From Tubiluchus corallicola (lineage: Eukaryota > Priapulida > Priapulimorpha > Priapulimorphida > Tubiluchidae), in assembly GCA_030141605.1 (NCBI GenBank), contig JAQGDQ010000233.1:1-62000 (forward strand): 62,000 bases of DNA, written 5' to 3'. The notes beneath the pieces were generated by a model. It saw only the letters and a program-made list of their open reading frames with translations. It ran no database searches and was not told the origin of the DNA. Every line of letters starts with the position of its first letter. Within the stretch, counting starts at the first letter, position 1. Position numbers and translations under genes: made by a program. Positions 39,643-52,019 of this stretch are shown one piece after another.

Positions 39643-40604
39643 CTATTAAACTAATCAAGAAGTTCAACTATGCCGGTGAATAGGCTAAATTTTTTATTGG
39701 AAGTGGTGCAACATCACCCCATCTCTGACATGCTAATCAATCGAGTGGACTATTTTTCATGCTCAGAAAGCCTGCTCTGCAACAAATGCACTTAGAAAAT
39801 AATGTAAAGCATGGAACTGGTGCAGTTCACATGAGCTTTGTGAAACTTATGAAGCTTTTACAAGTCTTTCAGAGCACAGAGGTAAACCCAAAAATGAATA
39901 TCACGGTTGCATTATCACAATTTTTCCTATTGTGTTGCCTGCTATGTCTTGGTATGACACACTTTTTGGGCTTGGTATGGTGTAACATTGGCAAATGAAA
40001 ATATTAGTATTCGGTTGTGTACTGTTGTTTTGGAACACCCAGTATAATATTCCCGTTTTCCTAGATTTACTTTCTCTCAACTTCTCCAGCCCGTTTAGCC
40101 GATTCACTGTATTCTCAATTTCTCATCCAGCAACATGGCTCAGCGTTGAAAACTCGACTTAATTCAAACCAGCGCATGTCAAAAAAGCTTTAATTTGGAA
40201 TGCCAGTGAATTTAAACAGACATAGACCTATGTAAACTGATTGCAGCGGAGCACTAGAAACCGTGAAGCTGTTTATACTGTAATTCACCCATTGTTTGTT
40301 TTACTTGGATATTTGTTTAGGGAAGCATCAACATTCGCAGCAGAACTTCTCAGCATCAGGAGGAGGACCGAGATGATCGATTAATGGTGCATTAGTGATC
40401 GTGCGGATTAATAAAAAACTAGCAAAAAGTTTCAGAAACATTTTTCACATAATCAAAACTAAATTGAATTTATTAATATAATCAATAATTCCGCAAAGTA
40501 AGCTGTCAATGTTTTATGATGATAACGCTGCTAACCTAATAGCATAAATCATGTGACAGAAAATAAATAATGATATAACAATAATAATTAAATGTCCTGA
40601 AACG

Positions 40605-40613
<9 letters not shown>

Positions 40614-40678
<65 letters not shown>
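40614..40678. repeat. (ATT)n microsatellite
   Basis: TTA/ATT trimers with a single TTG interruption. Poly-Ile and poly-Asn frames on the minus strand are artefacts. Confidence 0.95.
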
Positions 40679-41160
40679 ATTTAAAAGTAACAACATAGCA
40701 TGACACTCCATGTTTGTAAAAAAGGCATATACATTGCATGTTTTAGCCTAGTTTTTCTACACAACTGTATAAATCTATAATCTATAATCTATAGATGTAT
40801 AATCTATTTCTGACTATGTACTGACTAAACCAAGGAGTAAAAATTCTGTAAAAATGGGCAAACTCGCACGGGAAATTTTTCTCTTCTTCTTTCGCAATCA
40901 GTGGCAACAATTAAAAAAATAAACATTGAACTAGAACATACGTACTATGCCGAGACTTTTTGTTTAGTGTTTAAACCGTCAAAAAGAATGAGTAGTTTTT
41001 TGGAGCCTATTTTTGCAGAGATCACGTACGAATTCAAGGAAGCTACATACAGCAGAAATGATGTACGCCATTTGGAATAACGTTTTTTTAGTTGGTTGCG
41101 GAAGGTGACCTCCTATTTTGCATTTCCAGAAACACGTCCAAACAGATGAATTAAACTTAC

Positions 41161-41289
41161 CGAGTGTTCCTGACAGAAAAACTTGCACGCGCCAAACCCT
41201 AACCACGTGGATACGGCCAGAGCAAGGATAACATTTCCCACAGCGTAAACAAACACAAATAAATAAAGGAAGCCGAACATTACACTCAT
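41161..41289 (-). CDS. unassigned possible first exon with a membrane segment
   Basis: ATG at 41289 opens 43 codons ending exactly at a consensus donor (TCG then gtaagt). The product is hydrophobic (MSVMFGFLYLFVFVYAVGNV, then ILALAVSTWLGFGACKFF), a likely transmembrane helix or signal anchor. The segment is GC-richer than its flanks. The Gly-Asn pair in the helix recalls helix 1 of class A GPCRs, but that alone is not evidence. No downstream partner exon was found. Confidence 0.22.
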
Positions 41290-41776
41290 ATGTGGCGCCC
41301 GGTGTCGGTTTATTACAAAAAAATTACGTGTGCCACAATTAAGACAACAAGTGACGCAAATTATGAGTTGTACGTAGCTGACGTTTGATGCGATTATCTT
41401 TGTTTATTCGATTATTTATTCGTAAATGTTTGCTCATTTTTCCTGTTAATCGGTATACCTCCATTTAGGATACCTATCAGTGCATACTGGCTTCTGAAAA
41501 CATACCAACTTTATGCAAAAACTGTTCTGTACCGCAAACATTGTACAATCACTCTCAAGTTTTTAAGCTAAACTCCAATGGCACTAAGCTGACATTTTGC
41601 TTATCATTGATTCACTATAAAGAACTTGGCTCGAAAACGTGAAAATACAGCTCAAGAAAAACTTTACATATCTAACTAGAGTGTAACACGTAGCAATCTG
41701 TATAACCCTAACCACATGTAACCAAACCAAAACAGACAAAATTAATGTAGCTCTCTATGGCGGGACTGAAACCTAT

Positions 41777-41962
41777 TCACCACCAATGATAATATTCAAA
41801 GATGAGACACTGAACTTGCAGCGGTGTATCATCTAGCCAGTCGGGGCAGATGAGCAGATAAAACAGCCAGAAGCTACCATTTAGTGACCAGATTCGACTT
41901 GGCTTAAGCTCGATCACTATGTGCACGTTGAAATAACTCGCCCCAAACTGCATGTAAACCAT
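41777..41962 (-). CDS. unassigned GC-richer open segment
   Basis: Sixty-one codons are open to TGA (MVYMQFGASYFNVHIVIELK, SRIWSLNGSFWLFYLLICPD, WLDDTPL). Base composition and codon mix are closer to a real exon than the AT-rich flanks. Acceptor-like gattcag precedes it. The family is not recognised; the pattern recalls the ligand-binding domain of pentameric ligand-gated channels only loosely. It lies about 490 bp upstream of the open segment at 41161-41289 on the same strand. Confidence 0.18.
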   Translation of the reverse strand: MVYMQFGASYFNVHIVIELKPSRIWSLNGSFWLFYLLICPDWLDDTPLQVQCLIFEYYHWW

Positions 41963-43117
41963 ATCTCTGAATCCAGGAAATGGCCAAACAGCTATTATTT
42001 CTTATTTTCGGCAGCAACGATGTTGGTGTTGTCGCTTTCTCATTTTAGCAGCCATTTGTTCTAAGAACACAGCTTTTTAAATGAATTCTTAGAGCTAAGT
42101 ACTCCGAGTTTTTCTTTTATTTTAGAATAGACACGGTAAGTTTCGTTTCATTATACTAAAAAGTGTTTGTGGTACAAAAAACCAATTTTGTTATTGTTTA
42201 CAAACTATGCCAGTGTAGGTAGAAAATAACGACTACACCACTACATTTAATTGTGCGCAGTATACGTACTTCCCTTCGTTCGCCACAATAGCTTGTGGCT
42301 TGTTACACACAAGTGATATGGGAAAATAAAAGAGGGCCTGCACAGCCTGAGTAACAGATTAAAATAAATGGATGTCAGACATCATAACATATGGCAACCA
42401 AATCGTGTGCATGGCCATGGGTCGTGACTTCAGGCTAAAAAGAAAAAAATGTATGAATAAGAGAAACTTAAGAGAAGAATAAGAGAATAAATGAAAAGAC
42501 GGGAAGGTGCGGATTACACCATTATTTGGCGGTGCAGATCCAAAAATGTATAACAATTAACCATTTTCACGAAAACTTTCTACTATTCTGCCATTATGCT
42601 CGCCAAGAAGGATTTTTCATTTGCATCAACGTTCAACATAATTGTAATACTGCCTTGTCCACTTGTAAAACTTTTGAACATTTAAAAGCACGCACGATTT
42701 TATTAAGGATCGTAAGAATCAAGTGGTTCTACCTAAATTATTTCATTTTGGCGAAAGGAAAGGGTGTCGGATTTTAATATCGCGCTGGTTGCTATGACAA
42801 CAGTAATGTGTAATAAGCTTTATAATGCTTTATTAGTTTGTCAACCGCGATAAGGACAGTTATGGCAAAATTTAATACAGCCCCACAAAGTCAGTCCCAA
42901 ATGAATCTAGTATAGTGGCATTGAAAATTTACAAGCAGTGGAACTGATGCTAATGATTAGTGATGACAGCTACGATGATGCTGGCTAATACAAGTGGTGT
43001 TTCGGTCGTTTGGTGTTACTGGTGTCGTAGCTATTGGTTACTCTCCCTGATGCAAGCTGTAGTGCTGTTATAGCAGCATGATGGGGACAATGGTAATGAT
43101 GGTGATGATGAAAAGAA

Positions 43118-43881
43118 TTCACCAGTACCCACTTATACAGCAACATGATTTACTTGCAAGAATGAAAGTTACAGTTACAATACAGAACAAAATGTAATAA
43201 CATTTAAAAATTGATCAAGTACTTACGGTACAAACAAAAAAGTGTTTATTGGTGTTTACGGTACATGGGCATCACGGATTTCGAATTAGAAATAGATTAA
43301 ACAAATTGATCCGGGAACTTTTTCACATACAAACGTACGCATCATTTTTTCAGCACACCACGATCTTCTCAAAAACTTTTTAAATATAATGATCAACTGC
43401 CATCATCCTTGCGCTCCTCAATGACTTCTGCCCAGCGGTCTCTATTGGCAATACTTAAGTCATATGGAGGTGCGCAAGTATGCACAGTGGGGTGATCGAC
43501 AGTGTTCACCCCCAGGCCTAACTTCAGATAGTGCAATACTCTGCTTGCGCAAATTACTAAAATCGGTCCTCATCCGATATTTCTTTGTCTAGCAAATGAT
43601 AGTTACTTGGTTATAATTTTTCTCCCCCAATTTTTAGTTCTTTTTTGACAACTATTATGCACTGGCACTACTATGGCGAGAAGTTATTTATTTCATTCGC
43701 AATTTCACAATTCTCATAAAATTTATCTGTTTTTAAATTTTATTATTTTGTTTTGTATTGTAACTATAACTTTTGTTCTTGCAGGTACTTCTCAAATTCC
43801 ATGATTATGACATCTTGTTTTGATGTTGAAACGTCAATTGGTGAAGTCAGTCATTTTGCTGTATAAGTGGGTAATGGTGAT
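43118..43881. repeat. 764-bp foldback element, asymmetric arms
   Basis: Arm 43118-43210 inverts onto 43731-43881. Exact or near blocks are CCCACTTATACAGCAA, AAGTTACAGTTACAATACAG (one or two changes), AACAAAAT and ATTTAAAAA. The right arm carries an extra segment of about 50 bp. GAT-rich simple repeats lie just outside both arms. Confidence 0.78.
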
Positions 43882-43903
43882 TTATCTTCTTGTTAAACTT
43901 CGG

Positions 43904-43904
43904 T

Positions 43905-43938
<34 letters not shown>

Positions 43939-43955
43939 AACGATGATAACGATGA
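43904..43955. repeat. (GAT)n microsatellite
   Basis: TGATGATGAT array with AAC-interrupted tail. It abuts the foldback element at 43118-43881. Confidence 0.95.
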
Positions 43956-45540
43956 CCACAATTAACATGACAATCATATAAAGGTAAATTTTACTCTTAA
44001 TTAACCCCACTGCTTACGGAGGGTTATCTTTAGAGTCCTATTTGTGTCATCATCATCACCATCACCACAACAATAACTAACACATGAAAAATAACAAAGA
44101 CAAAAGAAAAGAGAACCCCGATTCCTGGCTACCGTCAGCAAGTCACTTTTGCAACATTTCTATTTGGAACACATTACGACCAAAAAAAGGCAAAGTACAC
44201 ACGGAGAAGGATATCCATCAAAACCTTTCGAGTTTTGTCATTATTGTACAGGGTTAAGCCAAACCAAGCCGAAACCAAGCCAATCTGTTCTCAAATCAAA
44301 GCAATAAACGTGGGAAAACGTCAAATCCAAAAGGCAGGAAAATGCTCGGAATAATCAAATCAGTTCAGTGACAAGCAAAACTGATCCCATTCTTTTCACG
44401 CTAATGTTTTCTGACAATCAAAAGCCCACGGCACTCTAACAATTGAATTGCCTGAGCCACCCGGAGGTGTGCGCATCCTATTCAACGAGGCAAACATGAC
44501 ATATGCGCTTTTTCCGGCGGTCTACAATCCACCTATTGACCAGACTCTGCGTTGCTTAAATACGGTCGCTTAGGCACACACCGTGACCACTCCCCTCACC
44601 CCTTTTAATGCACTTTCATTTAAGCTTTTCTGCTAAAAACCTAACTCATTCTTACAAACACAGAATCTACATTATATTCCATCTTTAGAGATTTTAAAAT
44701 GGATCTGGCCGAAACAAGAACAATTTGTGAATACATGAAACGATTTCCATATTTTTGTGCTGAAACTGTTTTCAAACAATTCCCATTGACAGTCGTGCTG
44801 ATCATCAAAAAGAGTAAAATCTTATCAACCAGGGTAAAACTTGTAAACTCAGTTATACGCTGTAAATATGTGCATGATTGAGGTTTGATTTCAAACATTA
44901 GTCTTCATCGTGGTAAGGTTACCAGGAGAATCACGTAAATTTGTTTTGCGTGACACTGTTGCGTTTCAACATGTCAATTCAGCATGCACCTCATCTTAAC
45001 TAGAATCACGAGGCACGTGCCAAATTGAATGAGGTTTGGAGGATTTCGATTTCTGCTAAAAGCTGAACTTTCGTGCCTTGTGCAGGCAGTGTTGTGTGCC
45101 GGTCCAATTGTTCAGTCAACTAGTCACTTAAATATAATTGCTGGAAAATACCTGTGATTTCTTCGTCTGATTTGGCAGCGGAGTGACGAATCGTGCAACA
45201 GCGACCATTAATCAAAGTAAATTATTATGACGAAAATGTAAATGTAGGCTAACAAAAGTTCTGGTTAAACATGCAAAAAATCTAAAATTTTGATTAAACG
45301 TGGATCAAATCGGAAACTGATGCTAAATCCCTGTGATTTCAGTCTATCATATGACCAAGTTCATCTGCATAAAGCTTTTCAAAACAAAACATATTTGCTT
45401 ATAAACATACGTACATAATACGATACCTATGCAAGTGCTTTGCCCTGTATAAGTTATTGATTCCTCGCTGATTCAATTGATTCCTCACTGCATAAGTTAT
45501 TGTCTCCATAAGTTTAATAAATCGTAAAAAATTGACACCT

Positions 45541-45623
45541 ACCTCCCAAAGCCGACCTTTCCCGCAAAGACAAAAGATCGGAACATGATCGTCCTGTTTT
45601 CGCCTCTGACAGTAAACTGCTGC
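45541..45623 (-). other. possible internal exon bounded by splice-like sites
   Basis: The minus strand shows acceptor aaatttgcag then 80-odd bases ending TGGGAG before donor gtaggt. All three frames are open across it, so the reading frame cannot be chosen. It lies between the open segments at 41.2-42.0 and 46.0-46.2 kb on the same strand, which is the only reason to suspect a gene. Confidence 0.15.
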
Positions 45624-45983
45624 AAATTTACACACACAGCAGCTATTCGCTGCTATTCCATTCAACCCATGTCTCAATAAACTCCCGGCATGCATGAACG
45701 TGCTTGTGAACCAAATGACACAGTGGGATCATTGGCAGGGCTTCAGAGTTCCTATCAAAGTAATTGTATATACACAAAACACGCCCTGGACTGGTCATTT
45801 TGCTCAGAGCATTTTTCAAGATATAATTTGGAGTGTAAAAATCACTGAAATAGGCTTAAATAATCTGCGTGACTTAAAACAATAAAGAAAACGAATTTAT
45901 GGGCAATAAATGAGTTCGCAAACTTTTTTTCTTTTCAAAAGCATATAGATTAGGGTATTTACTTCATAGATTCAAGTCTTAGT

Positions 45984-46205
45984 TTAATTGGATGTTATGG
46001 CGAGACAGGTATCTCGCTCATTGTCAACACTAAGGGGAGCGCGTTTAGGATGAGCCAGTAAACCGACAGAGATGTCACAGCCACGTTCGGACGTGAATAT
46101 GTCTTTACAAAAAACAGCCAGACTCAGCATGGCAAATGAAAACGCAGAAAGCATAATCATTTGAAGTTGTTCACCCATCCATTCGCCGACCAGTCCTGAC
46201 ATCAT
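45984..46205 (-). CDS. unassigned possible small ORF with a hydrophobic N-terminal helix
   Basis: ATG at 46205 opens 73 codons to TAA. A hydrophobic stretch (MIMLSAFSFAMLSLAVF) is followed by a polar tail with four Cys in all (CKDIFTSERGCDISVGLLAH ... RDTCLAITSN). The two other minus-strand frames are closed here, and the segment is GC-richer than its flanks. It could be a small secreted or membrane protein, a terminal exon, or chance. No family recognised. Confidence 0.2.
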   Translation of the reverse strand: MMSGLVGEWMGEQLQMIMLSAFSFAMLSLAVFCKDIFTSERGCDISVGLLAHPKRAPLSVDNERDTCLAITSN

Positions 46206-49200
46206 TCTTAATTTCGGTGGCCAAGATGGGCCATGCACTTGCCTTGGCAATTTATATTAATGGGCTGATTAAAACTGGTCGATTGATTAATTAATTAAGA
46301 TAACTAAAATATGTGAGAGGTTTCGTAAATAAAGATTTCACCTGCATTAGTAAGACGTTAAAAAAACAATGGCCAGATAGAGCCGTTTCATATAGAGGAA
46401 CTGAAAAAAATTGTTTTTGAGTGCTGGAACCAAACACCACAAAAAACCAAGAAGTGGAAAACTGTGTCAACAATTGGAGAAAACGCCTTCATTTAGGTTG
46501 CAGTGCAAATATTAGACACATAGAGCACTTGTAAATTTTAGCAATAATGACACTAAGTTTTTTCCGGCATTTATTTTTTTTTGGTGTGTTGCTTTACAAC
46601 TTCTATATCTTTGTAAATATCTATGACATAATTTTTTGGTATTTGTTCGTACATAATCGTCTGTAACATCGGCGTGGCAATTTTCATCCGATTCCCTTAT
46701 TTTATTCTTATAATATCGTGATCAAAACTTCGGCACACTTTTTGCGCCGTATTTGTGTATTTGTGTGCTAATAAAGGCTTATAATAATATCCCTTAAATA
46801 TTATCCTTAAATTTATTGCTTTTAAAGGCAGTACGCCCTGCTGCTTAGCGACCAATTAGCGACCAGTGAAATGCGCGCGCACTTCTGTGGTCTACGTAAT
46901 GTATAAAAGTACAAAAGCGCCAAATATATTAAACTTGACTATTATTTTCACAAAAGCAATTTTATCTTTTTAACAACTAGCTGGTGCTTTAGTTGTAGGC
47001 TGGAAACAAACTGACAAACAAAAGTTACTAAATAAAACACAAGCTGTGCTTTTTGGGGGTAAATTCAAGAAACGCAAAATATGTAATACCTAGCCCGTTT
47101 TATTCTCTGTTCACCAATAAGTCGATACTCCGATATTTTTATATCATCGCCAAAAATTGTCACGAATTTCGCAAAAATACCAAATTTCGTGGTCGTGTTT
47201 CTCATATTATTCCCCTATTACAGTACTCAAGAAGATATTTTTTCTTATTAAAGCGTATTTTTAAAATGTCTTTGAAAATCAGCTAAGAGCACACATGCAA
47301 GCCGCGCTGACATTATGCGTATTAATGAAGTACCAGTCCTAAACGCTTCCTCCTTCCTGCCAACTGATGTCATTACATGAAGTATGACCACAGCTAACTA
47401 CACTGTTTTCATCTAGCAACTTATTATTTTGAACTAGCAAAGCTAGTGCATATTAAATTTCACAATAAATTGCATCATTACATCAAACAACATTTATCAT
47501 AATTTAGCTTCGCTGTGGAAGCTTTTCGCATCATCAACGTGACATAAACCGCATGCAGAGGCCTTACCGCGAACAGCTACGTTTTAATTTCCGGAAAACG
47601 CTTATTGACATTGCTGGTAGGAAACCCATCTACATTCATAGAAATAAGCAGCAGGATAGTCTCATTTAATACGATATAGGTAATTATTATAGGTATTGTG
47701 GTGATTATTATTGTGACTCTTTGTAAATATTTTAATGACTGTCGCTATATTTTTATTAAGAACCAATTAAGAAAAAGAATATAATAAGTGCCATCGTCAT
47801 GCACATAATATCATGCATTTACGGCTTACGTGCATGCTTCAATGTTTTTGAAGAGAGTTTAAAACGCAAACACTTTTAGAAATTGCTCAATAAGCACTGG
47901 TTGTAAGATGCTATTACACGTTTATTATTTGTCAAGAGTTTTCGATATTCAAGTCTTAAATTGTTTATTTGTAGTTACTTTCACAAATCTACTTGATTTG
48001 TGTTGCGGTGAAAATGCTTGTAAAACATTATAATCATTGTTCAAAATCAATATATTAGGGCTTAATCTACTAACGAAGTCTAGGAAAAGACTTTAATGAA
48101 AATAATTTTTCCCGTTCCAAGTCTATAGTGCTGCATTCCATTTTTATTCTATTCCCAATATCGCCACCCTATACTGCCTTGTTCCCAATAAAAACGTGAA
48201 CGCAGTATTCATCATAAGATACCATGCGATATTTTTCATGGAACGCGATAGACAGCTTCGAATGTTATTTTCGCAGCTTCTTAGATTGCCTACAAGCATC
48301 AAGCAAGAGCAGCGTGGCCAGCAATTTCTACCAAACAAATCACGACAACGGATATTAATTTTAAAATCACCATTCTGATTACTCGTTTATATCACATTTT
48401 CTTTAGAAAATACCTCCTTTCTTTGTCAGTTGCTGTGTAAACATCTTTCGAATCTCATGTTCGCTCCATTTCCGGCGAAACTAAATAGACATCCGCCCAT
48501 GCCTTACAAACACTTTTAAAGAAATGATCAAGCAAAACACGGCATATGAAAATAAAAACCGTTATTTATGGAGAAATATGGAACTGTCTAGATAATTTTG
48601 GCGAAAAATATTGACGAACGCCATTGAAACAGGAGTCACATTCTCCTATATACGATTACGATATCATAATAAAACGAGAAAACTGCCTTATAAACGCAGC
48701 AAAGCTTATTCTTGAACAAGCGTTAGAACAACCAGGACAGTAAAATTATGTAGTATTCATGTAAAACACTGTAAAACGTAACAGCAACAATCCGCAAAAT
48801 GATAAACCATCTACATAAAGATTGAATGGTATATTACATTTTTCCTGCATAGTCAACGTTTATGCGTTTAGGATCTGATGTAAATTTAGTTGCTCAAATT
48901 TAATAATTTGTTTGCGGGCAAATACCTACTTTTCTGAAAAAAAACTAAATTCTGACCAACTTGAGACAAAAACAGCCGTAGCCCCATCTACAAGGTGAAC
49001 GGGCATCTAGATAGTATAACACGTGTCTTTGGGAGGAAAGAAAAAGCAAAAACCATTCATCATGTCTAAAAGTTACAACGTACATGGAGTACTTTCTAAT
49101 AGAATATCAAGTCATCAAACATTAGAATTGCTAAACAAAATGTTTGTGCTATTAAAGATCTATCTGACACCGAAAATATAAAACGCATGAGCGTGCTAGC

Positions 49201-50939
49201 ATACCAAATTTCATAAAGCTAACAATTACCCCTTGGAACAGATAAGCAAACATGCAGCAGAACAAACAATAACTAGGGCTTTACAGGTAAGCTTATAAAG
49301 GAGAATTTTGAACAGCGTTTCCTTCATCACATTAATAAAGTTTCTAGCAAGTTTCTGCTCACAGAACATTTCTCCCAGAACTCAAATTTAAAAAAGTTTT
49401 TTTGCAAAAACATTTCAGATGGTTTTTGGACCGCAATTTGAAGAACTAGTTGCAAATATGTCTAAAGTATCCATAAGATGCTCAAAGAATCGGCCATTTG
49501 AAGTTATTAGACTATGACGACATTCATACTAGAAACTTTGGAACAATTCACCCGAGAGGCTAATTTCCTTCATCCAGCATTCTGCAAATGAAATTTTTTG
49601 CAGGAAAGATGACAGTGGAAAATTTATTTGCCTTCAACAAATACCAATTCCATAAATGTCAAATCAGAAAACTGATTTTTCAGGAATATTGTGCCAGTAC
49701 TGCAGTACAAACAATATTCAATTTAATGGGTTTTGTAAACTGCTATTATTGCAGCAGGAATAAGCAAATTGAGAAGTCATAATACCTGTTGTGTCTCTTT
49801 TTGAGAGTTATTGCATTTCTTTAAAGGAAAACTGGATGATTGTATAGACATTAGTTCAAAATAAAGTATGCTCTAAAATACTGAAAACTACAACAGCTTT
49901 TCTTAAATCAAAGCTTTGGTTAAATAATTACCTCGGGTAGTTAAATTTTGATAAACTTTCAAACCTATGCGCGGTTCAGCAAATCCACTAAGACTGGTAA
50001 TGGCGCCTTTTTTCACATTCTTGTGGCCGACAAATAGGTGCGGTACCGTGGTTAGCATGACCATCAATTGCAGTGTTCGTCTGTGATGTCCATGTGCTGT
50101 AGAACCCATTTTCGTGACATCACATCAGCATCTTATAGCAATCTTCATTTAAGCAAATGTGTTTGACACTCAGGGAAGATGTCTACCATTGTACAAACTG
50201 TGGTTAATTTGTGAAGTAAGCAATAGCTGTTTTCGGTTGCCATTAATTTACTTTCCAAGGTTAACAAATGTTAACTTTTATAGGCAAGAAAATGTATATC
50301 TTGGACAGTGAATTAAAATGAAATTGAGTCTACTCAATTGTCCGGTTATCCTTTAACCACATAAGTTGTTTAGCAAATAAATCTACCCAAATGCACAATT
50401 ATGTTGCCTGTAAGACCCGACATCAAAAATACATCATTATTACTATTGGTGGGTGCATGAAGTTGATGCATAGCATGAGATGAAACATCCAAGGTGTGAC
50501 ATTTGACTTTTTACAAGGGTGACAAATGAATGTCGCTACAATTAGACATCACCCAAAACCGATGATAACAAGTCAGTGATACATAGTTATGATAAAAGAT
50601 TCGCAAATTTTTAAGAACGGACATAAAACGAAAATATCAAGAATTTTTACAATGCTTAAGCCTGGCACAAAATACTAAGATGAATTTTTACTCATGGTAT
50701 CCAACTAACTGAAAACATCCGTATTTGCTGCAATATAATTCACGAGAAGGACAATTTAACACTTAATCTGATATGTCTGAAGTTTTCTTGATGATCTTAA
50801 AATCTACAGCAATGTGCCAAATCCAGGAATGAACCTGGTACCTTAAAGTTTCTGGTTTAGTTTGTACATTACAAAATAAAATTGCAAATAACACTACTCG
50901 TGAAATTCCATATGAATTTTTAGATAAAATTTACAAAAA
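46206..50939. other. no supported gene
   Basis: AT-rich unique sequence downstream of FBXO42. No repeats or frames that I can support. Confidence 0.55.
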
Positions 50940-50945
50940 TTTATT
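50940..50945 (-). promoter_or_regulatory. candidate FBXO42 polyadenylation signal
   Basis: An AATAAA hexamer on the minus strand lies about 190 nt after the FBXO42 stop codon. It is the first canonical hexamer I noticed downstream. The region is AT-rich, so chance occurrence is possible. Confidence 0.4.
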
Positions 50946-51134
50946 GTGAAATTGCTGCAAAATTCAATATTCAATAAGTAAGCTAACCATTTTGCTTCAT
51001 TTTCTTCACGTTGTGTGGCCCTACACAATGTCAAATTGTGTGCACATACGCATTCAGCAAAATTAAAAAAGAAGACATTTGCAGAACTTGATTGCTAGAA
51101 ATTTTCCATTCTAAAGTAGGCAATGTAATAAATA

Positions 51135-52019
51135 CTAAATAAATGGCAAAGATGATCTTAAAATATAAACACAGTTGCTCACAATTTCCTGAGTGATTTC
51201 AATGTTCCTACTCATTCTGTTGGTATCCATATGGATTCCGCCAAATATCACGAGTTCACCACGACCTATAACCACCGTATAGAAAGCCATTTCCTCTGGC
51301 AAGTTATTACACAAATTTTCCGTATTTGGTTTCCATGATACGGTTCCATCACTTACAGCTGTGCTCACATCCAACACATATACCTGCATATTATTCTTAG
51401 ATTCACGCAGGTGTAATTTATCTGCCTGAGCTGCTGGCTGTTTGTTTGTCGACATAACATGTTCTCTTAAATTTGCAGCACGTGTTCGTATTCTTTCCTC
51501 CATTTTACGCAAGTTTTCAAGCTGACGCTCACGGTTGCACATAGCATTAGGCCGTATAGATGGCTGCCCACGGCGAGTCACATTTTCTTGAGATGTAGTG
51601 GCTGCACTTCTTTTCTCTGGCATTACCTTGCATGGAATTTTGGGCACCTTGAATGATTTATTATTGGAAGTATTCTGACTAGGAGTTTCACACGAACCAA
51701 GGTTGCTTTTGTCTTTCCAATGGGAACAGCCAGGAGTAGAATTAGAATCAATGCTAGTGCTATCATCAGAAGACTGCATTGTTTTATCGGAATTTGCACT
51801 AGTTAAAGAGTGTGCACTAGATGTAGTAGGTGTGGCATCGTCATCACTGCTCGTCTCACTGGACCACTGCATTGAAACCTCTAAGTCTCCTTTCAGCGTA
51901 GGACTCTGTGATCTGGGTGCAGGAACCCACAATTTGGAGCGCTTCTTCCATGGAGAGCCTGAAGAATCACTAAGTTTTGGCCTAGCCCCTTTGCTGAAGA
52001 CTACAGCTTTGTTACCGAC
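51135..52019 (-). CDS. FBXO42: FBXO42 last coding exon: linker and C-terminal block
   Basis: This 885-nt exon has acceptor aattttacag. It opens [15 protein letters not shown], matching the vertebrate VGQCVVVFSQ. It then runs through a Ser/Thr-rich, low-complexity linker (for example [20 protein letters not shown]) and a charged helical stretch ([18 protein letters not shown]). It ends in the conserved block MQVYVLDVS ... [16 protein letters not shown]. The stop is TAG at 51137-51135. The vertebrate linker is longer and differs in sequence, as expected for a disordered segment. Confidence 0.94.
   Translation of the reverse strand, partial: VGNKAVVFSKGARPKLSDSSGSPWKKRSKLWVPAPRSQSPTLKGDLEVSMQWSSETSSDDDATPTTSSAHSLTSANSDKTMQSSDDSTSIDSNSTPGCSHWKDKSNLGSCETPSQNTSNNKSFKVPKIPCKVMPEKRSAATTSQENVTRRGQPSIRPNAMCNRERQLENLRKMEERIRTRAANLREHVMSTNKQPAAQADKLHLRESKNNMQVYVLDVSTAVSDGTVSWKPNTENLCNNLPEEMAFYTVVIGRGELVIFGGIHMDTNRMSRNIEITQEIVSNCVYILRSSLPFI

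Noticed and set aside
48144-48338. 64-codon minus frame that looked like a transposase fragment
   Set aside because: No DDE signature or known transposase motif could be read in any frame.
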